The notes under the pieces: generated by a model
What the model saw: the letters and a program-made list of their open reading frames with translations, nothing else
Told to the model about the DNA's origin: nothing
Databases searched by the model: none
Translations under genes and position numbers: made by a program
Shown here: one piece after another, positions 15,758 to 23,211 of the stretch
How positions within the stretch are numbered: the stretch's first letter is position 1
Layout of the letters: each line of letters begins with the position of its first letter
Assembly (NCBI GenBank): GCA_900546575.1
Contig: URDM01000043.1
Span: 1-25,816 of the forward strand
Length of the DNA stretch: 25,816 nucleotides
From: an uncultured Prevotella sp.
Lineage (GTDB): Bacteria > Bacteroidota > Bacteroidia > Bacteroidales > Bacteroidaceae
Reading direction: 5' to 3'

Positions 15758-16669
15758 ATGGACATCAACGACAACTCTGCACAGAAAATCGACCTCGACT
15801 ACATCCTCGAAAGGGGTGTGGCTGACTATTCCGACGGCGACATTGTCATATTCGAGCATCTCGGAGGCAAGTCGGTAGACGGCTCAGTAAAGCTTGACAT
15901 GATTATGATGGTTTACTGTGTCAAGGGCCGTATGCAGTGCGACGTCAACGGAAAGACATACACCGCCAATGCTGGTGAGGTGATGATAGGATTGCCCAAC
16001 AATGTGTATAGCAACTATATGATTTCGCCCGACTTCGAATCGAGAATCTTCGGACTCTCGTATGCGGCTGCCGAACGCAACATGCGCATCAACCGCGACG
16101 TGCTCGACCTTATAGGATATGTTGCCACAAATCCCGTTATCAGTCTCGACGACGAGCGCCAGGCTCTCGTCACGAAGTATTACTCGATCATTGCGCATAA
16201 GATAAAGTCGCCCCACGGCTACTTCCACAAGGAGATAATGCACAGCCTCTTCCAGTGTGCCATGTACGAACTGTTTGCCATCATTGCTCCGCATGTGCAG
16301 TATTCGCACGACGGCGGCGAGACGAAGCAGGCCAATCTGCTGTTCCGTAAGTTTGCCGATCTGCTATCGGCTAATGAAGGCAAGGTGCGCTCGGTGAAAC
16401 GTTATGCCGACGAATTGTGCATAACGCCTAAGTATCTGTCGTTCGTGTCGAAGACGGTGACGGGCAAGACGGCACTGGAATGGATTCACCAGTCGACGGT
16501 GAAGAACATCGAGCGCTATCTGAGCCACTCGAATATGTCGATAAAGGAGATTGCCGACATATTGGAATTCCCCAACCTCTCGTTCTTCGGAAAGTTCACA
16601 AAGAGTCATCTCGGAGTGTCGCCTACAGAATACCGTAGGCAGCAGAGCATGAAGAATAAGAATTTGTAG
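15758..16669 (+). CDS. AraC-family transcriptional regulator
   Basis: A 303-residue regulator. The first half is a cupin-like sensing domain (about 25-110; MMVYCVKGRMQCDVNGKTYTANAGEVMIG). The C-terminal 90 or so residues form two helix-turn-helix motifs (SVKRYADELCITPKYLSFVSKTVTG and MSIKEIADILEFPNLSFFGKFTKSHLGVSPTEYR, each in part). The ligand is unknown. It is divergent from asd, and direct repeats between the two genes could be its operator. Convergent with the gene at 16897, from which a REP-like inverted pair separates it. Confidence 0.92.
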   Translation: MDINDNSAQKIDLDYILERGVADYSDGDIVIFEHLGGKSVDGSVKLDMIMMVYCVKGRMQCDVNGKTYTANAGEVMIGLPNNVYSNYMISPDFESRIFGLSYAAAERNMRINRDVLDLIGYVATNPVISLDDERQALVTKYYSIIAHKIKSPHGYFHKEIMHSLFQCAMYELFAIIAPHVQYSHDGGETKQANLLFRKFADLLSANEGKVRSVKRYADELCITPKYLSFVSKTVTGKTALEWIHQSTVKNIERYLSHSNMSIKEIADILEFPNLSFFGKFTKSHLGVSPTEYRRQQSMKNKNL

Positions 16670-16764
16670 GCTTTTTCGGGTCACGAATTATCACGAATTA
16701 TCCATAAATTTGGTAGTAACGATTATATGGAGTGACACATTATAATATATAACAGTCAAAAACC

Positions 16765-16883
16765 GTAGGAGGCTATGGCGTCCCCGCCATAGCCTGAGCA
16801 ATCAAAAAAGCACATTATATTACTAATTTAGTAATGCGCCAACCAACTGCTCAGGCTATGACGGGGACGCCATAGCCTCCTAC
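16765..16883. repeat. REP-like inverted pair (BIME-like), possible bidirectional terminator
   Basis: Arms 16765-16800 and 16848-16883 are inverted copies matching at 35 of 36 positions. Each arm is itself a REP-like unit: GTAG foot, GA, then a hairpin with arms GGCTATGGCG and CGCCATAGCC around TCCC (one change in the right copy). The 47-base centre holds another perfect 8-bp hairpin (16819-16835). It fills the gap between two convergent genes and could end both transcripts. Confidence 0.85.
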
Positions 16884-16896
16884 TTTTCGTTTTGGA

Positions 16897-18348
16897 TTAT
16901 CTCAATTCAAGCCCCATTTCCTTGGCCTTCTCTACGAGCAGCTGCATAAGCGGTTCGCGCTCATTGGGCACACGGTTGTCGAGCACGGCATCCTTAAGAT
17001 ATTGCTTAAGGAGTCCCACCTCGCGGCAGGGCTGCATATTGAACAGCTGCATTATTTCGTTGCCGTCGATTACGGGTTGCAGCAATCGCTTGTAGTCGCG
17101 CTCCTTCAGGTCGGCAAGTTTCACGCGTACCATACGGAAGTTTTCAGCAAACTGCTTCTTGCGCACCTCGTTCTTCGACGTGATGTCAGCCTCGCAGAGC
17201 GTCATAAGGTCGTCGATGTCGTCACCGGCATCGTTCATCAGTCGGCGAACGGCAGAATCTGTCACCTCCTCATCGGCAATGGCGATGGGACGCATGTGCA
17301 GGTCGACGAGCTTTTCTACATACTTCATCTTAGCATCCATGGGCAGTTTCATACGGCGGAAAATGCCCGGTATCATCTTAGCACCAAGATAGTTGTGATT
17401 GTGGAACGTCCATCCGATGGCGGGTTCCCAACGCTTCGACTTGGGTTTGCCTATGTCGTGGAACAGCGCAGCCCATCTGAGCCAAAGGTTGTCGCTATGC
17501 TTTGCCACGTTGTCAACAACCTCAAGCGTGTGATAGAAATTGTTCTTATGGGCGCGTCCGTTGCGTGTCTCCACCACGTCGAGAGCCGAAAGTTCGGGAA
17601 TGATGAGCTGCAACAGTCCGCAACGCTGCAACTCCACGAATCCACGACTGGGCTGTGGGGTGCGCATTATCTTGTTGAGTTCGTCGGCAATGCGCTCGCC
17701 GCTCACTATCTTTATGCGCTCGGCATTGCGTCCGAGAGCCTCAAACGTCTCGTCGTCGATGTAGAACCGCAGCTGGGCGGAGAACCTTACGCAGCGCATC
17801 ATGCGTAGCGGATCGTCGGAGAAGGTGATGTCGGGGTCGAGCGGAGTGCGTATTATGCCGTCCTCAAGGTCGTAAATACCGTCGAAGGGGTCGACCAGTT
17901 CGCCGAAACGGTCGTGGTTGAGGCATACAGCCATTGCGTTGATGGTGAAGTCGCGGCGGTTCTGGTCGTCTTCCAGGGTTCCGTCTTCGACGATAGGTTT
18001 GCGCGATGAGCGGTCATAGCTCTCGCGTCGTGCGCCTACAAACTCCACTTCGGTGTCGTGATACTTCACCTGCGCCGTGCCGAAGTTGCGATATACTGCC
18101 AGATGGGCGCGCCATCTGCCCGTCTTCGGATTCTTTCCCAATTTGTGCTGCAGTGCTGTTGCCACCTCGATACCGCTTCCCACAACCACCACATCTATGT
18201 CGTTGGTGGGACGTTCGAGAAAAATGTCACGTACATATCCGCCTACGAGATAGCACTCTACGCCCAATTCGTCAGCCACCTCGCCTATGCGGTGAAAAAT
18301 GTTCTTGTCAAGGATTTGTGCCAGTTCGGCATCAGTGTATAATTTCAT
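16897..18348 (-). CDS. cca: CCA tRNA nucleotidyltransferase with HD domain
   Basis: A 483-residue class II nucleotidyltransferase that adds or repairs the 3' CCA of tRNA. Seen motifs are LVGGYVRD (34-41), catalytic Asp50 and Asp52 in NDIDVVV, RRDFTINA (131-138), LRMMRCVRF (181-189) and an HD-domain motif LFHDIGKP with His297/Asp298. The head-plus-HD layout is normal for Bacteroidetes, where one enzyme usually does both C and A addition; a poly(A) polymerase cannot be ruled out from sequence alone. A minus-strand -7 box TAATTTTG lies at 18371-18378. Convergent with the AraC-type gene. Confidence 0.93.
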   Translation of the reverse strand: MKLYTDAELAQILDKNIFHRIGEVADELGVECYLVGGYVRDIFLERPTNDIDVVVVGSGIEVATALQHKLGKNPKTGRWRAHLAVYRNFGTAQVKYHDTEVEFVGARRESYDRSSRKPIVEDGTLEDDQNRRDFTINAMAVCLNHDRFGELVDPFDGIYDLEDGIIRTPLDPDITFSDDPLRMMRCVRFSAQLRFYIDDETFEALGRNAERIKIVSGERIADELNKIMRTPQPSRGFVELQRCGLLQLIIPELSALDVVETRNGRAHKNNFYHTLEVVDNVAKHSDNLWLRWAALFHDIGKPKSKRWEPAIGWTFHNHNYLGAKMIPGIFRRMKLPMDAKMKYVEKLVDLHMRPIAIADEEVTDSAVRRLMNDAGDDIDDLMTLCEADITSKNEVRKKQFAENFRMVRVKLADLKERDYKRLLQPVIDGNEIMQLFNMQPCREVGLLKQYLKDAVLDNRVPNEREPLMQLLVEKAKEMGLELR

Positions 18349-18370
18349 TCGTTTGTTTGGTTTCTAATTG

Positions 18371-18378
18371 CAAAATTA
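18371..18378 (-). promoter_or_regulatory. -7 box for cca
   Basis: The minus strand reads TAATTTTG, a perfect TAnnTTTG, 23 bases before the start codon at 18348. No -33 match is evident. Confidence 0.45.
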
Positions 18379-18474
18379 CACATTTTTACCCGAAATTTAT
18401 CCCGAGCCACGTATAATTGTATATTAATGTACATTATTAGGACGTTGAAGGCTTAATATTTCAAAAATTATGTC

Positions 18475-18482
18475 TAATTTTG
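18475..18482 (+). promoter_or_regulatory. -7 box for the DUF5020/NCS2 operon
   Basis: TAATTTTG is a perfect TAnnTTTG, 27 bases before the ATG at 18509. It lies downstream of an alternative ATG at 18470, which argues for the shorter protein. Confidence 0.5.
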
Positions 18483-18508
18483 CAACAACAATTTTAAATA
18501 ACAATTCA

Positions 18509-19264
18509 ATGAAAGCCAACAAATTGACTCTCGTGATGGCCATTCTTGCCATCATGCTCATTGCACCGGCCAAGGCCAAAGCACAGGTAAACGCACAGTT
18601 GTTTTATGATTTCGGTTCTGACCGCAAGTTCGTAACCCTCACGCTTGAGATGTTCAAGCAGGACAAGTGGGGTAACACCTACTTCTTCATCGACCACGAC
18701 TTCAACTACGACCAGCACGTTGCAGGTCCGAACTTGGCTCCTGGTGGCACTTACTTCGAGATAGCACGCTGCCTCAACTTCTGGCAGAACTCGGCTATCA
18801 AGAACCTCTCGCTCCATGTAGAGTACAACGGTGGTATCACTGCTTCTTATCCTATCAACAATGCATGGCTCGCAGGTGTCGATTACTTCATGCACACAAA
18901 GGACTTCAAGAACACGCTCAACCTCAAGGCACTCTACAAGAACATCAAGGAGAAGGACTCTAACGTGCCTATGCAGTTCACAGCAGTATGGGCTATGAAC
19001 GACCTTTTTGGCGTGAAGGGATTGAAGTTTAACGGATTCGCAGACTTCTGGTGGGAAGACCATCTCGTTGATTTCCGCGAAGACGGCACTGCAGACAAGA
19101 AGTCTACCGTATTCATTACAGAGCCTCAGCTGTGGTATAACGTAGGCCAGCACTTCGGCGTAGACAACCTCAGCCTCGGTACAGAGATTGAGCTGTCTAA
19201 CAACTTCGGTTCTACCGGCGGATTCAAGTGCCGTCCCTGCCTTGGCGTGAAGTGGGACTTCTAA
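18509..19264 (+). CDS. DUF5020 / Tsx-like outer-membrane protein
   Basis: A 251-residue protein resembling the DUF5020 family, related to nucleoside-specific Tsx channels. The start at 18509 gives a clean signal peptide (MKANKLTLVMAILAIMLIAPAKAKAQ); the ATG at 18470 adds 13 residues and precedes the -7 box. The mature part alternates polar and aromatic residues as in a beta-barrel (YFFIDHDFNY, FADFWWEDH) and ends in GVKWDF with the C-terminal Phe typical of outer-membrane barrels. It is followed 84 bp later on the same strand by a purine permease, so the pair probably moves purines or nucleosides across both membranes. Substrate is inferred from family and context. Confidence 0.85.
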   Translation: MKANKLTLVMAILAIMLIAPAKAKAQVNAQLFYDFGSDRKFVTLTLEMFKQDKWGNTYFFIDHDFNYDQHVAGPNLAPGGTYFEIARCLNFWQNSAIKNLSLHVEYNGGITASYPINNAWLAGVDYFMHTKDFKNTLNLKALYKNIKEKDSNVPMQFTAVWAMNDLFGVKGLKFNGFADFWWEDHLVDFREDGTADKKSTVFITEPQLWYNVGQHFGVDNLSLGTEIELSNNFGSTGGFKCRPCLGVKWDF

Positions 19265-19267
19265 GCC

Positions 19268-19330
19268 AAAAGTAAAAAAGTAAAAAGGTAAAAAAGGTAA
19301 AAAAGTAAAAAGGTAAAAGAGTAAAAAGGT
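19268..19330 (+). repeat. A/G-rich simple repeat between the two purine-uptake genes
   Basis: About nine imperfect repeats of AAAAAGGT or AAAAAGT fill most of the 84-bp gap. The tract lies immediately before the permease start region and could vary in length by slippage. No terminator is visible, so co-transcription is likely. Confidence 0.65.
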
Positions 19331-19348
19331 TTTAAAAATATTAGGACT

Positions 19349-20647
19349 ATGCTTTCAAAACTCTTTGGCTTCGACCCCAAGAAGCACAACATCCGCACCG
19401 AGATAATGGCCGGCGTGACCACATTCCTCACCATGGCGTATATTCTCGCTGTCAATCCGAGCATCTTCTCCAACCTTGCATCGCAGGGCATGGACACCAA
19501 TGCCGTGTTCACATCAACAGCCTTGGCTGCTATCGTCGGCACACTCGTAATGTCGATATACGCCAAGAAGCCTTTCGGACTTGCCCCGGGCATGGGCCTT
19601 AACGCCTTCTTCGTGTTCACCGTGTGCCTCACTATGGGCTACTCGTGGCAGTTTGCGCTTACAGCCATACTCATTGAGGGATTCCTCTTTGTGCTGATGA
19701 CCGTGACGAAGATACGTACTCTCATCGTCGACGCTATCCCCACAACGCTCAAGCGAGCCATCGGTGCGGGCATCGGACTGTTCATCGCCTTCATCGGACT
19801 CAAGAACGCCGGCATCATCGTTGAGAATTCAGCCACATTCGTGACCATCGGCAAGCTGACAGGCGGCTCTGCCCTACTCGGCGTTATTGGTATAATCATC
19901 ACCTCGGTACTTGTAATCAAGAAGGTGCCGGGCTCGCTGCTCATCGGCATTCTTGCCACTGCGCTCATCGGTATACCTATGGGCATAACGAATTTCAACG
20001 GCATCATCGACACACCTCCGTCGATTGCGCCTATATTCTGCAAGTTCGAATTCCACCATATCTTTACTATTGATATGCTTATTGTGGTGTTCACATTCCT
20101 CTTCATCGACATGTTCGACACCATGGGCACGCTCGTAGGCGTATGCACCAAGGCGGGAATGATGCAGAAGGACGGCCGCATTCCGGGACTGAACAAGGCA
20201 TTCATGGCTGACGCCATTGCCACTATGACCGGCGCTTGTCTCGGTGCCAGCACCACGACTACGTACGTTGAAAGTGCATCGGGCGTTGCCCAGGGCGGCC
20301 GTACGGGTCTTACAGCCTTTGCAACGGCTATGTGCTTTGTCATAGCATTGTTCTTCGCTCCGGTATTCCTTTCGATTCCGGCTGCTGCCACAACACCGGT
20401 GCTCGTCATTGTGGGTCTGTTCATGCTGTCGCCAATCAAGGATATCAACCTCGACGACTTGGCTGAGTCGATTCCGGCATTCATTACAATCGTCATGATG
20501 CCTCTGGCATACAGCATATCTGACGGTATTCTGTGCGGTGTTATCTCTTATGTTGCCATCAATGTCATTTGCGGCAACTTCAAGAAGCTCAACATCACGC
20601 TCTATATACTTGCGGTGCTGTTTGTGATGAAGTACATTTTCATCTAA
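19349..20647 (+). CDS. NCS2-family purine (guanine/hypoxanthine or adenine) permease
   Basis: A 432-residue inner-membrane transporter of the AzgA/PbuG/GhxP branch of NCS2. The N-terminus (LFGFDPKKHNIRTEIMAGVTTFLTMAYILAVNP) and the GLAPGMGLNAFF motif (about 73-84) are characteristic, as are TLVGVCTKAGM and the ACLGASTTTTYVESASGVAQGGRTGLTA region, quoted here in part as GASTTTTYVESASG. About 12 membrane segments are expected. It sits behind a Tsx-like outer-membrane gene, which supports purine uptake. The exact base transported cannot be told from sequence. Confidence 0.93.
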   Translation: MLSKLFGFDPKKHNIRTEIMAGVTTFLTMAYILAVNPSIFSNLASQGMDTNAVFTSTALAAIVGTLVMSIYAKKPFGLAPGMGLNAFFVFTVCLTMGYSWQFALTAILIEGFLFVLMTVTKIRTLIVDAIPTTLKRAIGAGIGLFIAFIGLKNAGIIVENSATFVTIGKLTGGSALLGVIGIIITSVLVIKKVPGSLLIGILATALIGIPMGITNFNGIIDTPPSIAPIFCKFEFHHIFTIDMLIVVFTFLFIDMFDTMGTLVGVCTKAGMMQKDGRIPGLNKAFMADAIATMTGACLGASTTTTYVESASGVAQGGRTGLTAFATAMCFVIALFFAPVFLSIPAAATTPVLVIVGLFMLSPIKDINLDDLAESIPAFITIVMMPLAYSISDGILCGVISYVAINVICGNFKKLNITLYILAVLFVMKYIFI

Positions 20648-20649
20648 TA

Positions 20650-20683
20650 AAAGGAGGCAATGGCGTCCTCGCCGTAGCCTGAG
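20650..20683 (+). repeat. Degenerate REP-like unit
   Basis: GGCAATGGCG and CGCCGTAGCC form a 10-bp stem with two mismatches around TCCT, preceded by AAAGGA where other copies have GTAGGA. It begins three bases past the permease stop codon and may act as its terminator or mRNA 3' stabiliser. Confidence 0.55.
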
Positions 20684-20719
20684 AAAGCAAATAAAGAGGG
20701 TGTGTTGAAAGCCAAAGCA

Positions 20720-20913
20720 GCACGCCCCGAAGGGGCAGAAGCACATAGCCCAGGGCAACACTCTGGGTAAAAGTGCCCCTAACAACGAAACGCCCTGTAA
20801 GGGCAAAAGCATTGATAATTAACGCTTTTGCCCTTACAGGGCGTTTTGTTGTTATCTAACCGTACACCCAGGGTGCCCTCTCTGGGCTATGAGCTTATTG
20901 GGCTTTCAGCCCG
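20720..20913. repeat. Composite ~195-bp palindromic element
   Basis: The core is a hairpin with 30-bp arms (20781-20810 and 20824-20853, 29 of 30 matching) and a 13-base loop. Outside it, 20740-20765 (CATAGCCCAG...) is partly inverted at 20867-20892, and each flank carries a small hairpin (CCCCGAAGGGG-type at about 20724 and GGGCTTTCAGCCC at 20900). The core matches 560-622 and the right edge matches 78-108. It fills the gap between convergent genes ending at 20647 and 21024; nothing coding is seen in 20648-21023. Confidence 0.7.
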
Positions 20914-21023
20914 CTTTGTTTGCATTTTGACTTTTTCCCTTTTTAGTGTGCTGTGCAATTCTCAACATTTCAAATCTCACCACAACACCACTACAACTCA
21001 CAACCGAGCGCTCCACAGAGCGC

Positions 21024-22808
21024 TCAATTAAGCAATTGCTCAAATTCTTCCACCATCGGCGCTGCCATAGCGCGCTTGCTGGCGGGCACAACTTGCGGTG
21101 TGAACTTCTTGACCATTTTGTTCAACTTCTGCAACTTTGCCTTTTGTCCGGTGCGTGTATATTCCTTGCGCAGCTGAACAATCTTCTCGCAAATCTGCAG
21201 ACCCTCTATCAGACGCTCGAAACGGATGCTCGAACGCGGACCTGGATAGATGCAATAGGTGTCGCCGGCCGCCCATGAGCGGAAACGAGAGTCGCGCAGC
21301 GGGTCGCGGGTCCAACTGTTGTACGACCAACGCAGGTAGCCGTCGTAGTCGCCGCCCAATGCGTGCACAGCCATCCATGCCGCCTCGGCAGGTGGCGAGA
21401 ACGTGAATGTATTGGGAAATCCCTCGGTGCAGCATGTGTAGTAGGTGCTTATCTTGCCCTCGGCACGTCTGCGAGCCAGCACTTCGGGCGGGAAATCGTT
21501 GCCGTAGGCTATGCAATAATAATACAGGTCGCGCTCAATCTCATCGTGATATATGCCGGCGAGCGAGATTTTATAGTCCTTGTCGGCATCCTTTATCACC
21601 TTTATTGCAGCCTGCATGTCCTTCATCGGGCGCTCGTCCATGGCTATGCAGGTCTTGTCAAACCATCCCTTCTGGCGCAGATGACGGGCAAAGTCGCGCA
21701 GGAATGTGCCCCAGTATTCGGTGTAAGCATTGTCGCCGGGCTTTGCCTTTACAAACTTCATGCGGTTGGTAGCCTCGTCGTAGTAGTCGAAGCGCAAGTC
21801 CCAGGGTATCATTGTGTAGCAGGCGATGAGCCGGTTGATGCCGACGTCGTTCATCATGAAGTCGACATATCGGTCGAAGACAGCATAATCGAACGTCCAC
21901 GTGCCGTCGATGTGCTTGATGCGTGTCACCATTGAGTCGTAATGGTCCTCGGTCTGTCCGTTCCAGGGCTTGTGCATGATGCTTGTGGTGATGCTGTACT
22001 GTCCGGCATCAGCAAGCATCTTCATTATTGGGCGCATTGCGTCGAAGTGGGCCTTGCTCCAGAGGGGCACCTTATAGTATCGGGCCACGGCGTAAGGGTT
22101 CTGCCAGAGGTCGAGATTGGTAGCCCACTGCTGTGGCGAGGGCAATGTGCGGTTGATGACCTGCAACTTGAGCTGCAGCGACATAGGCTTCAGATTCTTG
22201 CCGCTCACGGTAATCTGTGCTGTGTAATTGCCGGGCTTTGCGTCCTGCGGCACCCACACGTTTGCCCATATAGGCTGCGTGGTGTTGCGGCGCACGGGCA
22301 ATGTCTTGTTGATGTCGAGCACGTCTGCCACTACCGACGAGTCCCAGTCGGCAGGATTGCGATAGCCGCATCCGCTGCCGTCCTTGTTGAGTTCGTCGGT
22401 CATGACGTAGCGCACGAAGTTGGTACGGAGGGCTGAAGCCGGTATGACGGCATCCGGCGAGCGCAGGTCGGTGACTGTTATCTGCACGTCGTCGAGGTCG
22501 ACATTGGTCCACAACAGTGCCTGTGCGTTGACACGTTCGCCACGCCACGCCTTCAGGCTTACCGTGTTCTGCTGCTTCAGCTTCGGAATGTCGAGCCGGC
22601 GGTAGCGTGTATCGATTGACGCCCAGCTCAGACTGGTGGGCTGAGCGAGCTTTGCCCATGCCGCGTCAGAGTCGTGCGGCTTGGTGTCGGTAAGTTCTTC
22701 GTAATTGCCGAGTGGGAATATGTCGGCTTTCTTTGTCTTCTGTGCGCTGGCCGTGAGGGCGGTCATGGCCAAGGCGCACAATGCAACCGTTAGTTTGTTT
22801 TTATTCAT
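21024..22808 (-). CDS. GH123-like / DUF4091 secreted glycoside hydrolase
   Basis: A 594-residue protein resembling the GH123 / DUF4091 family, whose known members are beta-N-acetylgalactosaminidases. The start at 22808 gives a signal peptide (MNKNKLTVALCALAMTALTASAQ); an ATG 51 bases upstream only adds residues before it. Residues about 85-220 are beta-rich, as in the N-terminal domain of this family. The catalytic barrel follows, with an adjacent Asp391-Glu392 pair in IAMDERP that matches the DE pair of GH123 enzymes using substrate-assisted catalysis. A conserved-looking GYLRWSYNSW motif lies near 505-515. It stands alone with no PUL genes nearby; a minus-strand -7 box lies at 22885-22892. 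Substrate is inferred. Confidence 0.8.
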   Translation of the reverse strand: MNKNKLTVALCALAMTALTASAQKTKKADIFPLGNYEELTDTKPHDSDAAWAKLAQPTSLSWASIDTRYRRLDIPKLKQQNTVSLKAWRGERVNAQALLWTNVDLDDVQITVTDLRSPDAVIPASALRTNFVRYVMTDELNKDGSGCGYRNPADWDSSVVADVLDINKTLPVRRNTTQPIWANVWVPQDAKPGNYTAQITVSGKNLKPMSLQLKLQVINRTLPSPQQWATNLDLWQNPYAVARYYKVPLWSKAHFDAMRPIMKMLADAGQYSITTSIMHKPWNGQTEDHYDSMVTRIKHIDGTWTFDYAVFDRYVDFMMNDVGINRLIACYTMIPWDLRFDYYDEATNRMKFVKAKPGDNAYTEYWGTFLRDFARHLRQKGWFDKTCIAMDERPMKDMQAAIKVIKDADKDYKISLAGIYHDEIERDLYYYCIAYGNDFPPEVLARRRAEGKISTYYTCCTEGFPNTFTFSPPAEAAWMAVHALGGDYDGYLRWSYNSWTRDPLRDSRFRSWAAGDTYCIYPGPRSSIRFERLIEGLQICEKIVQLRKEYTRTGQKAKLQKLNKMVKKFTPQVVPASKRAMAAPMVEEFEQLLN

Positions 22809-22884
22809 TATCGATTGGGTTTTAGTGATTGTCAGCGATTGTCGGTTTGATGAATGCAAGCACGTTGAATATGCTTAACGTTTA

Positions 22885-22892
22885 CAAAGTTA
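22885..22892 (-). promoter_or_regulatory. -7 box for the GH123-like gene
   Basis: The minus strand reads TAACTTTG (perfect TAnnTTTG), 77 bases before the start codon at 22808. No good -33 match. Confidence 0.45.
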
Positions 22893-22947
22893 GCCTTTTC
22901 CGATGAAATTTCATAGGTTTCGTGGCGAAAATACCAATTTCAGACTA

Positions 22948-22978
22948 TTGCAAGAATGGCGACAGTTTTGTAATTTTG
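22948..22978 (+). promoter_or_regulatory. Bacteroidetes-type promoter for the dicarboxylate symporter gene
   Basis: A TTG at 22948-22950 is followed after exactly 20 bases by TAATTTTG (22971-22978), a full -33/-7 match. The start would be near 22985, giving a leader of about 225 bases that contains palindrome array 3. Confidence 0.6.
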
Positions 22979-23059
22979 CATCCATTCTCAGCAATAATGC
23001 TAACATAACGCAAGGGATATAAATTCTTGAAAATTCCTGACGTGGTGCCACCGCCTTGC

Positions 23060-23162
23060 AAAAGGACTCCTTTTGCATTGTAAAAGGGCCCCTTTTGAGG
23101 AGTAAAAGGACTCCTTTTGCACGGTAAAAGGACTCCTTTTGCAAGCCAAAAGGACTACATTT
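23060..23162. repeat. Array 3 of 15-bp palindromes, 22-bp period
   Basis: Five units start at 23060, 23082, 23104, 23126 and 23148, exactly 22 bp apart. Three read AAAAGGACTCCTTTT. The second reads AAAAGGGCCCCTTTT, where changes on both sides keep the palindrome. The last is decayed. The array ends 49 bp before the symporter start codon. Confidence 0.85.
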
Positions 23163-23211
23163 GGAAACGGACGGGATTTTATACCCCTTAAAGCAGTAAA
23201 AAGAATAGAAA

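Noticed and set aside
23060..23162. CRISPR array
   Set aside because: Units are 15-bp palindromes with 7-bp similar spacers, too short for CRISPR, and no cas genes are present.
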